From positions 1 to 55,993 of the forward strand of contig JAKOVF010000053.1 of assembly GCA_029782225.1 (NCBI GenBank): a stretch of 55,993 bases of DNA. The letters are read 5' to 3'. The notes below the pieces were generated by a model, which saw nothing but the letters and a program-made list of their open reading frames with translations, did no database searches and had not been told where the DNA came from. This stretch comes from Chloroflexota bacterium. GTDB taxonomy: Bacteria > Chloroflexota > Anaerolineae > Anaerolineales > Villigracilaceae. Numbering within the stretch: the stretch's first letter is position 1; each line of letters begins with the position of its first letter. The position numbers were made by a program, and so were the translations under genes. Below are positions 8,247-16,989 of the stretch, piece by piece.

Positions 8247-9350
8247 TTATACGGTTTTTTTCCTGACCTGATCGCGCAAGCTTCTATTCGAAGGCAAGCG
8301 TCTCTTGAACTGAAGCTTCTGCGTGGCCAGGCTGGCAAACTTGACGCCTTCTGCAAACAACGGATTATTCTTTGGCATGGATAGCAGTTTCTTGAGAGTA
8401 TAGAACTGATCATCCCGGTAGATCATACGCTGCACGCGCAACCTGGAGGCCACAGACTCGATCTCTTTCACGGGCGCCATCGTCAAACCCGAGTGTGTAA
8501 CCTTGAGCGACGCCGCAGCAATCGCAAAGCGGACAGACTCTTCGAGACTCCATTCATTCAGGTAACCGTAAATGAAGCCGGAGGAAAAAGTTGCGCCGGC
8601 GCCTGAACCATCCACGGCTTTTACCTTTGGCGCATAGACTCGGACAATCTCCTCACCCTGAACCACCAAACATCCCTGGCTGGCCATTGTGATGATCGCC
8701 GTCTGGATGCCCGCTTTGAGAAGCCTCTTGGCGACCGCAAGCATAGATCGTTTCCGACCAATTTGAGCGGCATCGGTGACCGCCTGACAGATGGTGACAC
8801 GACCTGCATACCGCTTCAGGATTTCAGGGACTCTGTGTCCATGCTCGATATTCAGGAATACGGGCACGTTATGGCGGTTCGCCTCATCCATTGCACGGAT
8901 AATTTGATCTCCATCATACCAGTCCACATAGAGCACCCTGGCTGACCTGATGAGAGACAGGTCTGCCGAGGCAAGCGTGCTCAATATCTCCTGTGAACGC
9001 TGCCAGAAATACGTCCGTGCGCCCGTTTTATCGGAGACATCCACCTCAAGCGGCGTCTTGTACTTCTTCGTGAAACGAACCTCTCCCTGCACACCCCAAT
9101 CCTTTAACTGCTGCGCAACGTGATGACCGAGCAAGTCATCGCCAACAGCCGTGCCGATCATGCCGGTCTCAACGCCCCATTGACGGAGGATACAGGCAAC
9201 AATGGCCGCGTCGTCATAAACGAACTCGCTCACTTCACGCACGATCGCGCCAGTATTGTGCTTGGGCAATTTATCCAGCGCCATGATGTAGACCGGCGTC
9301 AACATGCCAAAGCCAACATAAGCAGGAGAAGATGATTTTGTTTTAGGCAT
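8247..9350 (-). CDS. PfkB-family carbohydrate kinase
   Basis: A 367-residue ribokinase-fold kinase. The C-terminal signature VDGSGAGATFSSGFIYGYL carries the GAGD-like anion hole and catalytic region, although the usual catalytic Asp of GxGD is replaced (GAGATF), which is odd and could lower or change activity. The N-terminal glycine motif is AYVGFGMLTP. A tail of about 60 residues after the kinase core (RMIYRDDQFYTLKKLL to the end) is not typical. I start at MPKTKSS; a 12-codon extension would run into the dispersed repeat upstream. It lies between the DMGDH-like and MttB-like genes on one transcript. Substrate unknown: a sugar, sugar phosphate or nucleoside is usual. Confidence 0.78.
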   Translation of the reverse strand: MPKTKSSSPAYVGFGMLTPVYIMALDKLPKHNTGAIVREVSEFVYDDAAIVACILRQWGVETGMIGTAVGDDLLGHHVAQQLKDWGVQGEVRFTKKYKTPLEVDVSDKTGARTYFWQRSQEILSTLASADLSLIRSARVLYVDWYDGDQIIRAMDEANRHNVPVFLNIEHGHRVPEILKRYAGRVTICQAVTDAAQIGRKRSMLAVAKRLLKAGIQTAIITMASQGCLVVQGEEIVRVYAPKVKAVDGSGAGATFSSGFIYGYLNEWSLEESVRFAIAAASLKVTHSGLTMAPVKEIESVASRLRVQRMIYRDDQFYTLKKLLSMPKNNPLFAEGVKFASLATQKLQFKRRLPSNRSLRDQVRKKTV

Positions 9351-9353
9351 AAA

Positions 9354-9450
9354 ATGATTTGACCGCGAAGCGCACGAAGAACACAAAGGAAAAGCAGTTT
9401 GGCCTTAAGGCTTTAAACCTTCGTGCCCTTTGTGTCCTTTGTGGTTAAAA
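9354..9450. repeat. Dispersed CACAAAGG/CACGAAGG inverted repeat
   Basis: This intergenic segment is an imperfect hairpin. CACGAAGAACACAAAGG on the left faces CCTTCGTGCCCTTTGTG plus a further TCCTTTGTGG unit on the right. The internal CACAAAGG motif recurs with 9-bp spacing. It looks like a mobile palindromic repeat that fills the gap between the DMGDH-like and PfkB genes. Confidence 0.6.
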
Positions 9451-11880
9451 CTACGCGCGGAGTCGCTCACCTTTCGGGTCAAATAATACAGAGGCGGTCA
9501 CTTCCGCTTCACAACGACCCTCGATCAGGTCCACCATGAAACGATTGCCCTGTTTGGCAAGCTCGATCGGAAGGTAGGCATACAGGATGTTTTTCTTCAG
9601 GGTGTAGCCCCACCCGCCGCTGCGGACGCGAGTCAATACATTCCCTTCATGGTAAACCGCCTCACCACCATAAATCTGCGTAAACGCGTCGGTGTCCACT
9701 ACCAGCGTACATAGTTTGCGCTTGATGCCTTCGGCTTTCTGTTTGGCGAGCGCGGCTTTGCCGATGAAATCCTTCTTGTTCAAATCCACACAGAAGCCGA
9801 GGCCGCCTTCGTAAGGCGTTTCTAACTGCGTCACATCGACGGTGTAATAGCGATAGCCTTTCTCAAGGCGCAAGGCATCGAGTACCTTGTAGCCGCCGAC
9901 CTCGATGCCGAATTCCTTGCCTGCTTCGAGCAGCATATCCCACACCATCGTCGCTCGATTGTATGGGACATAAAGCTCCCATCCCAGTTCACCCGCATAA
10001 CTGACACGCTGGGCATAGACCTTTGCGCCATTGATCGAAATCTGCTTCGTCATCAGATACGGATGCGCTTCATTCGAGATATCATCACTTGTAATCTTGC
10101 GCAACACGTCGCGAGCGCGCGGCCCCCAGATCGGCAGGCAGGCCCACTCTTCGGTAATGTCGCGAATCGTGACTTCGCCATCGTTTTCGTCCACATGCAT
10201 TTCAAGCCATGACTTGTCGTTGCCGATGAAGGCCGCGCCCGTAATGACCCAGAAGCGTTCCTGACCAAGCCGCGTCACAGTTACATCGGCCTCGACACCG
10301 CCATTCGGATTACAGAACTGCGTGTACGTGGCGCTTCCGATCGGTTTATCCATCTCGCTGTCCGCGACGCGGTTGAGCAGAGCGAGCGCGCCGGGGCCGC
10401 TGACTTCGATCTTGCTGAAAGGGGTCAGGTCATAGAGCGTGACGCGCTCGCGCGTCGCTACGTGTTCCTCGCCAACACGGTCAAAGAACGGCGGCTTGAT
10501 CCAGCCTCCCCAGTTGCGCTGATCTTCACCCATGCGCCGCCAGGGTTTGCCAGGCTCGAAATAATTCACGCGTTCCCAGCCGAACTTCTCACCAAAGACC
10601 GCTCCCATTTCCTGCAAGCGATGATAGACCGGGCTGACGCGATGCGGCCGCGCCCACTCGAACTCATCATGCGGGAAACGCAGGCGGTAGTAGTACTTCA
10701 CACACTCGCGTGTCCGCTCGCAGGCGTATTGCGGATCGGCGTAATAATTGGAGAAGCGCGTCGCCTTGTACGCGTACACATCCGCGGTTGGCTCGCCGCC
10801 GATGATCCACTCGGCAATGAGTTTACCGACGCCGCCCGCGCCACCATAGCCATTGAGGGAGAAGCCCGCTGCCATCCACATCCCGCGCACGCCGGCCATC
10901 GGTCCGAGGATGGGCTGACAATCCGGCGAATAGGCGCCAGGATGACAGACCAGCGTGATGATTCCTGCCTGGTCGAGGAACGGTAACCGGCGGATCGCGC
11001 CTTCGAGCAATTGCTCGAAACGATCCATATCAGCCGGCAGCGTTGAACTGCCATGTTCCCACGGCACACCGTCGATCCAGCGTGCCAGGGGATTCGGTTC
11101 GTAGCCGCCGATCACCAGCCCGCCTTGCTCCTGCCGCATGTACACAAGATTCTCAGGATCGCGCAGACAAGGAGTCTTCTCATTGAACTCATGACCCGGG
11201 ACGGCTTTGAGCGCAATGTGCTGATGATCTACAGGCGTAGTTGGGATACACAAACCAGCCATCGCGGCGATGCGCGGCGCCCACAATCCCGCCGCGTTGA
11301 TCACGATCTCGGCCTTGATCTTGCCCTTGTCCGTAATTACAGCCTGGACTTCGCCTTTGGGAGAAAGCTCGATGCCGGTCACGCGTGTGTTGGTGTAAAC
11401 CGTTACGCCCAGGTCTTTCGCGAACTTGACCATGCTGGTCGTGGTTGTATAGGGATCTAGCTGCCCATCCCTTGGCAGGTAGATCGCACCGTAGAGTTCC
11501 TTACTCGTGATCTGCGGCATGTGTTTCACCGCTTCATCCGGACCGATGACTTCGCATTCCAGACCCAGAGCCTTCGCGCGACTGACGCTGCGTTCGAGAT
11601 CCTTGAGCGAATGCCGCGTGGATGCAACCCGCAGGCTTCCGACATGATCGAACAGGCCCAGTTCGCTGTACAGTTCGATGCTGTACATGCGGAACTTCAG
11701 CATGGTCTGCGAGGTGGCAAATTGCGTGACGAGCCCCGCCGCATGAGACGATTCTCCGCTGGCGATCTCGCCTTTTTCCAGGAGTATCACGTCCATCCGC
11801 CCCATTTTTGCGAGATGATAGGCGATTTGCCCTCCCACAATCCCGCCCCCCACAATCACAATTTGTGCTTGATCCTTCAT
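9451..11880 (-). CDS. Dimethylglycine/sarcosine dehydrogenase-like FAD-GcvT fusion, copy 1
   Basis: An 809-residue two-part enzyme. Residues 1-400 form a DAO-type FAD domain with GGGIVGGQIAYHL at about 11-23 and His46 in SSHAAGL, aligned with the His that binds FAD covalently in dimethylglycine dehydrogenase. Residues from about 430 form an aminomethyltransferase (GcvT, folate-binding) domain with YAGELGWELY and LEKGYRYY. Such enzymes demethylate N-methyl amines and pass the C1 unit to tetrahydrofolate. The start at 11880 has a GGAG site; a 26-codon upstream extension lies in a repeat and is rejected. It is a paralogue of the gene at 18721 on the opposite arm, of almost equal length. Dimethylglycine, sarcosine or another N-methyl amine are candidate substrates. 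Confidence 0.88.
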   Translation of the reverse strand: MKDQAQIVIVGGGIVGGQIAYHLAKMGRMDVILLEKGEIASGESSHAAGLVTQFATSQTMLKFRMYSIELYSELGLFDHVGSLRVASTRHSLKDLERSVSRAKALGLECEVIGPDEAVKHMPQITSKELYGAIYLPRDGQLDPYTTTTSMVKFAKDLGVTVYTNTRVTGIELSPKGEVQAVITDKGKIKAEIVINAAGLWAPRIAAMAGLCIPTTPVDHQHIALKAVPGHEFNEKTPCLRDPENLVYMRQEQGGLVIGGYEPNPLARWIDGVPWEHGSSTLPADMDRFEQLLEGAIRRLPFLDQAGIITLVCHPGAYSPDCQPILGPMAGVRGMWMAAGFSLNGYGGAGGVGKLIAEWIIGGEPTADVYAYKATRFSNYYADPQYACERTRECVKYYYRLRFPHDEFEWARPHRVSPVYHRLQEMGAVFGEKFGWERVNYFEPGKPWRRMGEDQRNWGGWIKPPFFDRVGEEHVATRERVTLYDLTPFSKIEVSGPGALALLNRVADSEMDKPIGSATYTQFCNPNGGVEADVTVTRLGQERFWVITGAAFIGNDKSWLEMHVDENDGEVTIRDITEEWACLPIWGPRARDVLRKITSDDISNEAHPYLMTKQISINGAKVYAQRVSYAGELGWELYVPYNRATMVWDMLLEAGKEFGIEVGGYKVLDALRLEKGYRYYTVDVTQLETPYEGGLGFCVDLNKKDFIGKAALAKQKAEGIKRKLCTLVVDTDAFTQIYGGEAVYHEGNVLTRVRSGGWGYTLKKNILYAYLPIELAKQGNRFMVDLIEGRCEAEVTASVLFDPKGERLRA

Positions 11881-11899
11881 GGTTTCACTCCGTTTTTTC

Positions 11900-11989
11900 G
11901 TCCTGAGCGGAACGAGCACCAGCGAGTGAAGTCGAAGGACAATCGCTTCGACTGCCACTTCGCCTTCGCTCAGTGTCCGCTCAGCGCGA
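11900..11989. repeat. Dispersed palindromic repeat (CTTCGACTTC/GCTCAGGAC type)
   Basis: The segment has outer arms TGAGCGGA (11904-11911) and TCCGCTCA (11976-11983) and internal TCGAAGGAC and CTTCGACT-type words. It fills almost all of the gap between the choline-kinase-like gene and the DMGDH-like gene and ends at the stop codon of the former. This composition is typical of a dispersed repeat rather than a regulatory site. Confidence 0.55.
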
Positions 11990-11990
11990 T

Positions 11991-12890
11991 TTAATTTTGC
12001 ACATCCCTCAACCAGACCGGGAACTCCGCTGAATCCATCTTCTCAACAGCCCTGCCCCAGCGTTCCTCAGCCCAGCCCCAGAAATCAAAATCAATGCTGG
12101 AGATCTTTGCCTGAATGGCAGCCCACAAACCCCAACCGACATCGGACATGATCATATTCAGTTTCATGCGTGCGATCTTGTCAGGCGTTGCAGATCCAAA
12201 ATACGCCGCACAGACTTCGCGAATCTGCTCATCGCTGAACTCCATTTCCTGGCAGGTATTTCCAAGTTCAAAACACGGGTCGTTGTTCCCGCTATATTCG
12301 TAGTCAATCAGCCAAAGCTGTTTCCCATCGTCGATATAATTTTCGGCCAATAAGTCATTGTTGCAGGGGACCGTGGCCAGCGGCTTCACGCACATCGCCC
12401 TTTCGATCTCTGCCACGGTCGACATTCGGTCAATATAGCCCTCGGGGGTGGGGATCTGCCGGTCCCTGCAAATCTGGAGGTAATACTCCGTGAGGCGGAA
12501 CATGTTGAAGTCCGAGAAGAAGCGGGGACCCGTGTTCAGCTTTTTAATCGCCTGCGCCATACGCGTCGGCATTCCCGGCTGATTCAAAGCATCCTTCGAC
12601 ATGGTCTTGCCCTGAAGGAACTCCAGAACCATCACATCGTATTCAGGCAGATGATACAAAACTTTCGGCCCCACACCTGCCTCCGAGGCCGCCTTTGTGT
12701 TGTGATACTCATTGTTTCTATCGATCGCGAGTAAATCCGTGCTGGCACCCGGCACGCGGACAAAATACGGAGTCCCATCCACTTCCACCTTAAAGTTAGT
12801 GTTGGTCAGCCCACCGGAGAGTGGATGGATGGAAACATCCTTCCCCTTCCAATCATCTATCTTCGCGGCCACTTCGTCAATGACAGCCAT
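11991..12890 (-). CDS. Choline/ethanolamine-kinase-like (APH-fold) phosphotransferase, copy 1
   Basis: A 299-residue APH-fold kinase of the LicA/choline kinase group. It opens with SGGLTNTNFKV, the family glycine loop. The catalytic motif reads CNNDLLAEN, so the first position of HxDxxxxN is Asn rather than His, with the Asp kept. The metal motif is LIDYEYSGNNDPCFELGN, very like choline kinases. Loss of that His may be tolerated, as the Asp is the base. A GGAG site precedes the ATG. It lies between the APC permease and DMGDH-like genes. The likely role is phosphorylating an amino alcohol or other small amine; aminoglycoside resistance seems unlikely in this setting. Confidence 0.8.
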   Translation of the reverse strand: MAVIDEVAAKIDDWKGKDVSIHPLSGGLTNTNFKVEVDGTPYFVRVPGASTDLLAIDRNNEYHNTKAASEAGVGPKVLYHLPEYDVMVLEFLQGKTMSKDALNQPGMPTRMAQAIKKLNTGPRFFSDFNMFRLTEYYLQICRDRQIPTPEGYIDRMSTVAEIERAMCVKPLATVPCNNDLLAENYIDDGKQLWLIDYEYSGNNDPCFELGNTCQEMEFSDEQIREVCAAYFGSATPDKIARMKLNMIMSDVGWGLWAAIQAKISSIDFDFWGWAEERWGRAVEKMDSAEFPVWLRDVQN

Positions 12891-12922
12891 GCAGACTCCA
12901 CAAAGTCAAATAAATGTGCAAT

Positions 12923-12964
12923 GGTGGTCGGTGCAAATTGCGAGCAACGCGAGCACCGACCACC
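12923..12964. promoter_or_regulatory. Intercistronic hairpin between permease and kinase genes
   Basis: A perfect 12-bp inverted repeat (GGTGGTCGGTGC and its complement) with an 18-nt loop, in the 97-bp gap on the leftward transcript. No T-run follows, so it is more likely an mRNA-stabilising or REP-like structure than a full terminator. Confidence 0.5.
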
Positions 12965-12987
12965 CGTAATCCAGTAAACCGAATCCT

Positions 12988-14826
12988 TTATTCGGGCGGG
13001 ATCTCCTTGAAGGCGAAGTCCACGTTGATGCCTTTGGATTTTTGCGCGTTCTTGGCAAGGACGTACCATATCCACGATACGATGATGATGCCAAACGCGA
13101 TGATCTGCGCCCAGAGGCCGGAGGGGAAGTTCTCGAAGTTCCAGTTACCCAACACACCCAGCTGGGGAGCCAGCAGGAAGGCCACTACCATCGCCATGCC
13201 AAAGCCACCGCCGAGCATGCCCAGCGCAGAGAGCCAGGGCATGGGTTTGCCGCTCGCCCATTCCATCAATTGCTGGCGCAGCGGATAGAAGAAGAGAACG
13301 ACGGCGACCAGCGATCCAAGGCGGACCAGCCAGGCCATCAAGGCGGAGGTGGCAAAAGCCTGCGGAGCCAGCAACCACGAGATCCAGACAAAACCAACGG
13401 CTCCGATCAGTGCGAAAAGCAGACCCACGTAACCACTGACCTGATATTTGGCGCCCGGCGAAGCCTGGAAGAGTTCCCTGGCCCGATAGGGCAGGAGTGC
13501 GCCAGCCAGGCAGGTAATGATGAAGACGTAACCACAGCCAAAGGTTACACCCAGAGTAAGGCCAATCCAGCCTCCAACCTTGTTATAAGCCCAGATGACC
13601 GGGATACTGGCAAGGAAGTAGGCCCAGTGAGCGTTGACAGGCGTGTGGAATTTCTCACTCACCTTGCTGAACCAGTCCGGGAGGAGTCGATCCAGGGACA
13701 TGGCGACCAGAACGCGTGTCATGCCAATGTAACAGTTGCAGACGATCTGGAAACCGTTGAGCAGGTAGCCAAGACCAATGATCAGCACGACGAGCGGACT
13801 GGCAGTGATCGCCACAGCTATAATTGGCGGCCATAAGTTGAAGCCCGCAATATTCGCTTCACCGATCAAGGACCAGTAACCTGCACCCGCCACCGTGAGG
13901 AACTCCGGAGGCGCCACCCGCTGAATTCCGATAGCCAGCAGCGCCAGCAATAGACCCGTCGCGATCAGCGAACCCACCATGATGAAGGTCTGCGACCTGA
14001 AGTTGCGGGCATCCTTGATCTCACCATTCTGCTGGGCTGAATATGTCGCCCACTGGAGCGAGGTCCAGGCAATGGGAGCGACAAGCAGTGTAGCGATCAG
14101 GCTGAAGGGCGGGTTGAGATCGATACCTGCAGCTTTCACTGCATCCACTGCTGTCTGATAAAAATTCTGGACGCCTCCTGACGCAACGGCAAAAGCATTG
14201 AGGCGTGATACAAACTCAGAAGCGGGTGTGGTAAAGAGAACAATAAATACTGTCGCAAAGCACAGCAGCGTACCCCACCACATCACATGCTGGAAGCGGA
14301 CATAATTCTTGAAACCGCTGGTCAGCAGAATGAGTGAGATGAACGCATTCAGGATGCTGACGATCACGATCCCGTTGGATGTGGTGAACCAGACCCCCAG
14401 ACTGGATAGTCCCGCGTTTCCTGTGGTCGCACCCAGGCCCAGGAAAAGCGGCGCAAAGCCAAGGTACGAGACCAGCCATCCCGAGAGCGCCACCCATTGC
14501 AGAATCCAGATGACGAACCCGGACATGACCACGGTGAAGGCCAGGCCGCCGCCGAACACGCGGCTCTGGAAAACGTAATCGCCACCGGACCTGGGGAGGG
14601 CCGTGGAAAGCCAGACATAGACAAACGCGATAGGAATCTCGATCACCATCGCCAGCAAAATTCCCCACACCAACCGGCCGCCGGGTAGTGCGCCCGGAGC
14701 CCAAAGATACGTCCACGGGAAGATCAGGCCCATCGTCAGGATGTTGTACACGAAGGCCGAATACGGAGACATTACGCGCACAAGCCCGGATGCTTTTCGA
14801 GTGAAGACTTCTGGTTTTGCCGTCAT
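12988..14826 (-). CDS. APC-superfamily amino acid/amine permease
   Basis: A 612-residue integral membrane transporter with about 12-14 hydrophobic segments. It starts with a short cytoplasmic tail, then the APC opening RVMSPYSAFVYNILTMGLIF, followed by YVWLSTALPRSGGDYVF, the family's second-helix signature. I chose the ATG at 14826, 9 nt from AAGGAG; another ATG at 14832 would leave only 3 nt. The protein is longer than most APC members (450-500 residues), with the extra length at the C-terminal end. Proton- or sodium-driven uptake of an amino acid or methylated amine fits its position between the metallophosphoesterase and kinase genes. It would provide a second entry route next to the ABC importer. 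Confidence 0.85.
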   Translation of the reverse strand: MTAKPEVFTRKASGLVRVMSPYSAFVYNILTMGLIFPWTYLWAPGALPGGRLVWGILLAMVIEIPIAFVYVWLSTALPRSGGDYVFQSRVFGGGLAFTVVMSGFVIWILQWVALSGWLVSYLGFAPLFLGLGATTGNAGLSSLGVWFTTSNGIVIVSILNAFISLILLTSGFKNYVRFQHVMWWGTLLCFATVFIVLFTTPASEFVSRLNAFAVASGGVQNFYQTAVDAVKAAGIDLNPPFSLIATLLVAPIAWTSLQWATYSAQQNGEIKDARNFRSQTFIMVGSLIATGLLLALLAIGIQRVAPPEFLTVAGAGYWSLIGEANIAGFNLWPPIIAVAITASPLVVLIIGLGYLLNGFQIVCNCYIGMTRVLVAMSLDRLLPDWFSKVSEKFHTPVNAHWAYFLASIPVIWAYNKVGGWIGLTLGVTFGCGYVFIITCLAGALLPYRARELFQASPGAKYQVSGYVGLLFALIGAVGFVWISWLLAPQAFATSALMAWLVRLGSLVAVVLFFYPLRQQLMEWASGKPMPWLSALGMLGGGFGMAMVVAFLLAPQLGVLGNWNFENFPSGLWAQIIAFGIIIVSWIWYVLAKNAQKSKGINVDFAFKEIPPE

Positions 14827-14962
14827 TTGCATTCTCTCCTTTGGTTTGAGAACTTGATCCGATCGGACTACAGTTGGGATTCTTACATCCCATGCTCCAG
14901 AACAGTCAGCCAAAGCCTACTTTATTGAACCAACCTCCTCCTTTCCTCGTGCAACCTGCATC

Positions 14963-15958
14963 CTAGCCGCTGGTCATCTGATAGCCCTGCACCTCGCCAT
15001 CTACAAAGGTGACCAGGCACCCCCTCAGCACTCCTTCGGCGTATTCGCTTCCGGGGTTAATGCAGGTCGTACGTCCCAGCTTCGCCACCGATTGAGATTC
15101 ATGGATATGACCATGCAGTCCCAGCATCGGTTTATATTTTTCAATCGCATCCCGCACGGACTGGCTGCCGGCTCCGTACATGACAGGCTGTCCGCCCTGC
15201 TGTATCTGCTGCGGCGGGTCCTTGGTCCAGTCCAACATCGGGCATGTATCCAGCGTAGAATCCTTTGGCGGGTCGTGGAAATTGAAGATGGCCTTATGCA
15301 TATCAGGCACCTTGGCCGCCATCTCCTCGATCATCTTTCCAAGTTCCTCTTCGGAAACTTCGCGCGGCGTATTCCAGGGGGTCGGCGTGCTAAGCCCAAC
15401 AGAGATCATCGAGTGATCGTCGTCGACCATGACCATCTCATTTTCACAGGCGATAAGAGATCGTGTGCCTTCGCGCTTAATGGACGATAACACATCCCAC
15501 TCATCATCGTTGCCGCCAGTGACGTAGCATTTGATACCCGTCCCATTCAGACGTTCCTCAGCCAGATCCACCCACCGTGATAGTTTCTGCCGGGCTTCTT
15601 CATGGAACAAGTGGTCCACGGCCTTTGGATCTGCCGAGATCGTCCGAAACTCCTCTTCATCCATAATCTTGTGATAGAACCCGAGGGTGTCCAGTTTGCC
15701 TCTGAGGTTGTTCAGCTCATCTTCAGTCGAGAGGTGCTCCACTCGCCCCTGCAATGTGGCGCGATAATGTCCATTTGGCTCCTTGATGATTGGAATTAAC
15801 AACTTGCCCTGGATATCACCACCCATCACGATCACATTGACATCGTAGAACTTGCCGGCATTGATGAACTTGCGAAAGGTCCGCTCGGAGCCATGCAAGT
15901 CTGTGGCAAAGAATAACCGCGTAGCTTTCTTGCTGGGCTTTTTCGAGAAGAAAGGCAT
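14963..15958 (-). CDS. Calcineurin-like metallophosphoesterase
   Basis: A 331-residue phosphoesterase with the dimetal motifs in order: FATDLHGS, VMGGDIQG, VTGGNDDEWD, FNFHDPP and GLHGHIHES. These correspond to DxH, GDxxG, GNHD/E (here GNDDE), H and GHxH. The usual GNH is GND, a variation seen in some subfamilies. The start at 15958 has a TGGAG site; an upstream in-frame ATG is unsupported. No signal peptide is visible, so it is probably cytoplasmic. It lies between the DeoR-type repressor and the permease genes, so it is likely co-regulated with the catabolic genes and may remove phosphate from an intermediate. Substrate unknown. Confidence 0.82.
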   Translation of the reverse strand: MPFFSKKPSKKATRLFFATDLHGSERTFRKFINAGKFYDVNVIVMGGDIQGKLLIPIIKEPNGHYRATLQGRVEHLSTEDELNNLRGKLDTLGFYHKIMDEEEFRTISADPKAVDHLFHEEARQKLSRWVDLAEERLNGTGIKCYVTGGNDDEWDVLSSIKREGTRSLIACENEMVMVDDDHSMISVGLSTPTPWNTPREVSEEELGKMIEEMAAKVPDMHKAIFNFHDPPKDSTLDTCPMLDWTKDPPQQIQQGGQPVMYGAGSQSVRDAIEKYKPMLGLHGHIHESQSVAKLGRTTCINPGSEYAEGVLRGCLVTFVDGEVQGYQMTSG

Positions 15959-15999
15959 TGGTTTCTCCAGAAAAAACCTGACGGTCGCAGCAGGCGGCG

Positions 16000-16797
16000 T
16001 CAGGCAGGGATGGGCATGGAGGCTGATGCGAGCGCGCAATCAACCTTATGCTCTGCAAGGGTTTCCACGGCTGAAGAATCTAAGAGTTCATCCGAAATCA
16101 GTTTGTCAATCTCGTCAATGGTCGCGATCTGGAAATTGGAAACGACACCCCACTTGCTGTGATCCGCCACAATCATGACCTGACCTTTGGTCCGCTCGAT
16201 CATGCGGCGCACCACTTCTGCTTCCCCATTGGTCGGCACGGTGCAGCCGTGTTTAAGGCTGATCCCGTCCACGCCGAGTATCGCTTTGTTGGCATAGACC
16301 AGGCTCAAATTGTCCAGTGCGAAGCGCCCTGCCACGGAGTTGGAGCGTGATTGGAACTCACCCCCGGTCAGATAGTAGTGAAAGCCCGGGTCGCCGATGT
16401 CCGTTACAGCTCTAACGTTGTTTGTAAAGACCGTAATCTGTGAATCCCTGCGAATGTGTTGAAGTACCTGCGTAGCAGTCGTGCCGCTGTTGACGAAAAC
16501 AATATCGCCATCGTCGATGAGCGACGCGGCTAATTCGCCAATATGTCGCTTTTCTTCGGGATGGTGCTGTGCCCGTTGTTGATATTCCTGTTCGAAGATC
16601 ATTCGCTGATTCAGGATCGCCCCCCCATGCGTGCGCTCGAGAATTCCCTTCGCTTCCAGCCATTCTAGGTCGCGACGAACCGTCGCTTCCGAGGTCTCCA
16701 ACAGATCACAGAGATCGGATGTGCGGGCAATTTGATGAATTGCCAGATATTCCTGAATTCGCTCTCGCCGTTGTGCAGGGATGAGAGTTTTGCTCAT
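16000..16797 (-). CDS. DeoR/GlpR-family transcriptional repressor
   Basis: A 265-residue regulator. The N-terminal winged helix holds ERIQEYLAIHQIARTSDLCDLLETSEATVRRDLEWLEAKGILERTHGGA (given here as a position, residues about 12-60), the DeoR signature. The C-terminal DeoRC sensor has VNSGTTATQVL, LTGGEF and VVADHSKWG, the usual sugar-phosphate-binding loops. It is the first gene of the leftward arm and is transcribed from the shared divergent promoter region, so it probably represses both arms including itself. The usual effector class is a phosphorylated sugar, which agrees with the aldolase, transaldolase and PfkB genes nearby. Confidence 0.9.
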   Translation of the reverse strand: MSKTLIPAQRRERIQEYLAIHQIARTSDLCDLLETSEATVRRDLEWLEAKGILERTHGGAILNQRMIFEQEYQQRAQHHPEEKRHIGELAASLIDDGDIVFVNSGTTATQVLQHIRRDSQITVFTNNVRAVTDIGDPGFHYYLTGGEFQSRSNSVAGRFALDNLSLVYANKAILGVDGISLKHGCTVPTNGEAEVVRRMIERTKGQVMIVADHSKWGVVSNFQIATIDEIDKLISDELLDSSAVETLAEHKVDCALASASMPIPA

Positions 16798-16847
16798 TCA
16801 CTTGTCTCGGTCGGAGAATGAAGGAAAATGCTCACTTTTGATGGTGC

Positions 16848-16876
16848 ATTATATAAGAATCTGAAGAAATTTGCAA
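16848..16876 (-). promoter_or_regulatory. Leftward promoter of the catabolic locus (shares -35 with rightward promoter)
   Basis: On the minus strand TTGCAA (16871-16876, self-complementary) is the -35 and TATAAT (complement of 16848-16853) the -10, with a 17-bp spacer. It should start transcription near 16841 into the deoR-like gene. Confidence 0.75.
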
Positions 16877-16899
16877 GTTTTTGATTTTTTCATTATAAT
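16871..16899 (+). promoter_or_regulatory. Rightward promoter of the catabolic locus (shares -35 with leftward promoter)
   Basis: TTGCAA at 16871-16876 and TATAAT at 16894-16899 are separated by 17 bp. The same TTGCAA serves the leftward promoter, so the two polymerases cannot bind together. The leader to the first gene contains the hairpin GGCTTCGG/CCGAAGCC (16913-16920 with 16945-16952). Confidence 0.75.
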
Positions 16900-16989
16900 G
16901 TCAGGCGTTTTAGGCTTCGGAACTCTCGAAGGTGAAACTGCTGCCCGAAGCCATGAAGAAAGACTTTTCGGTCTTCCAGGAGAAATGGC

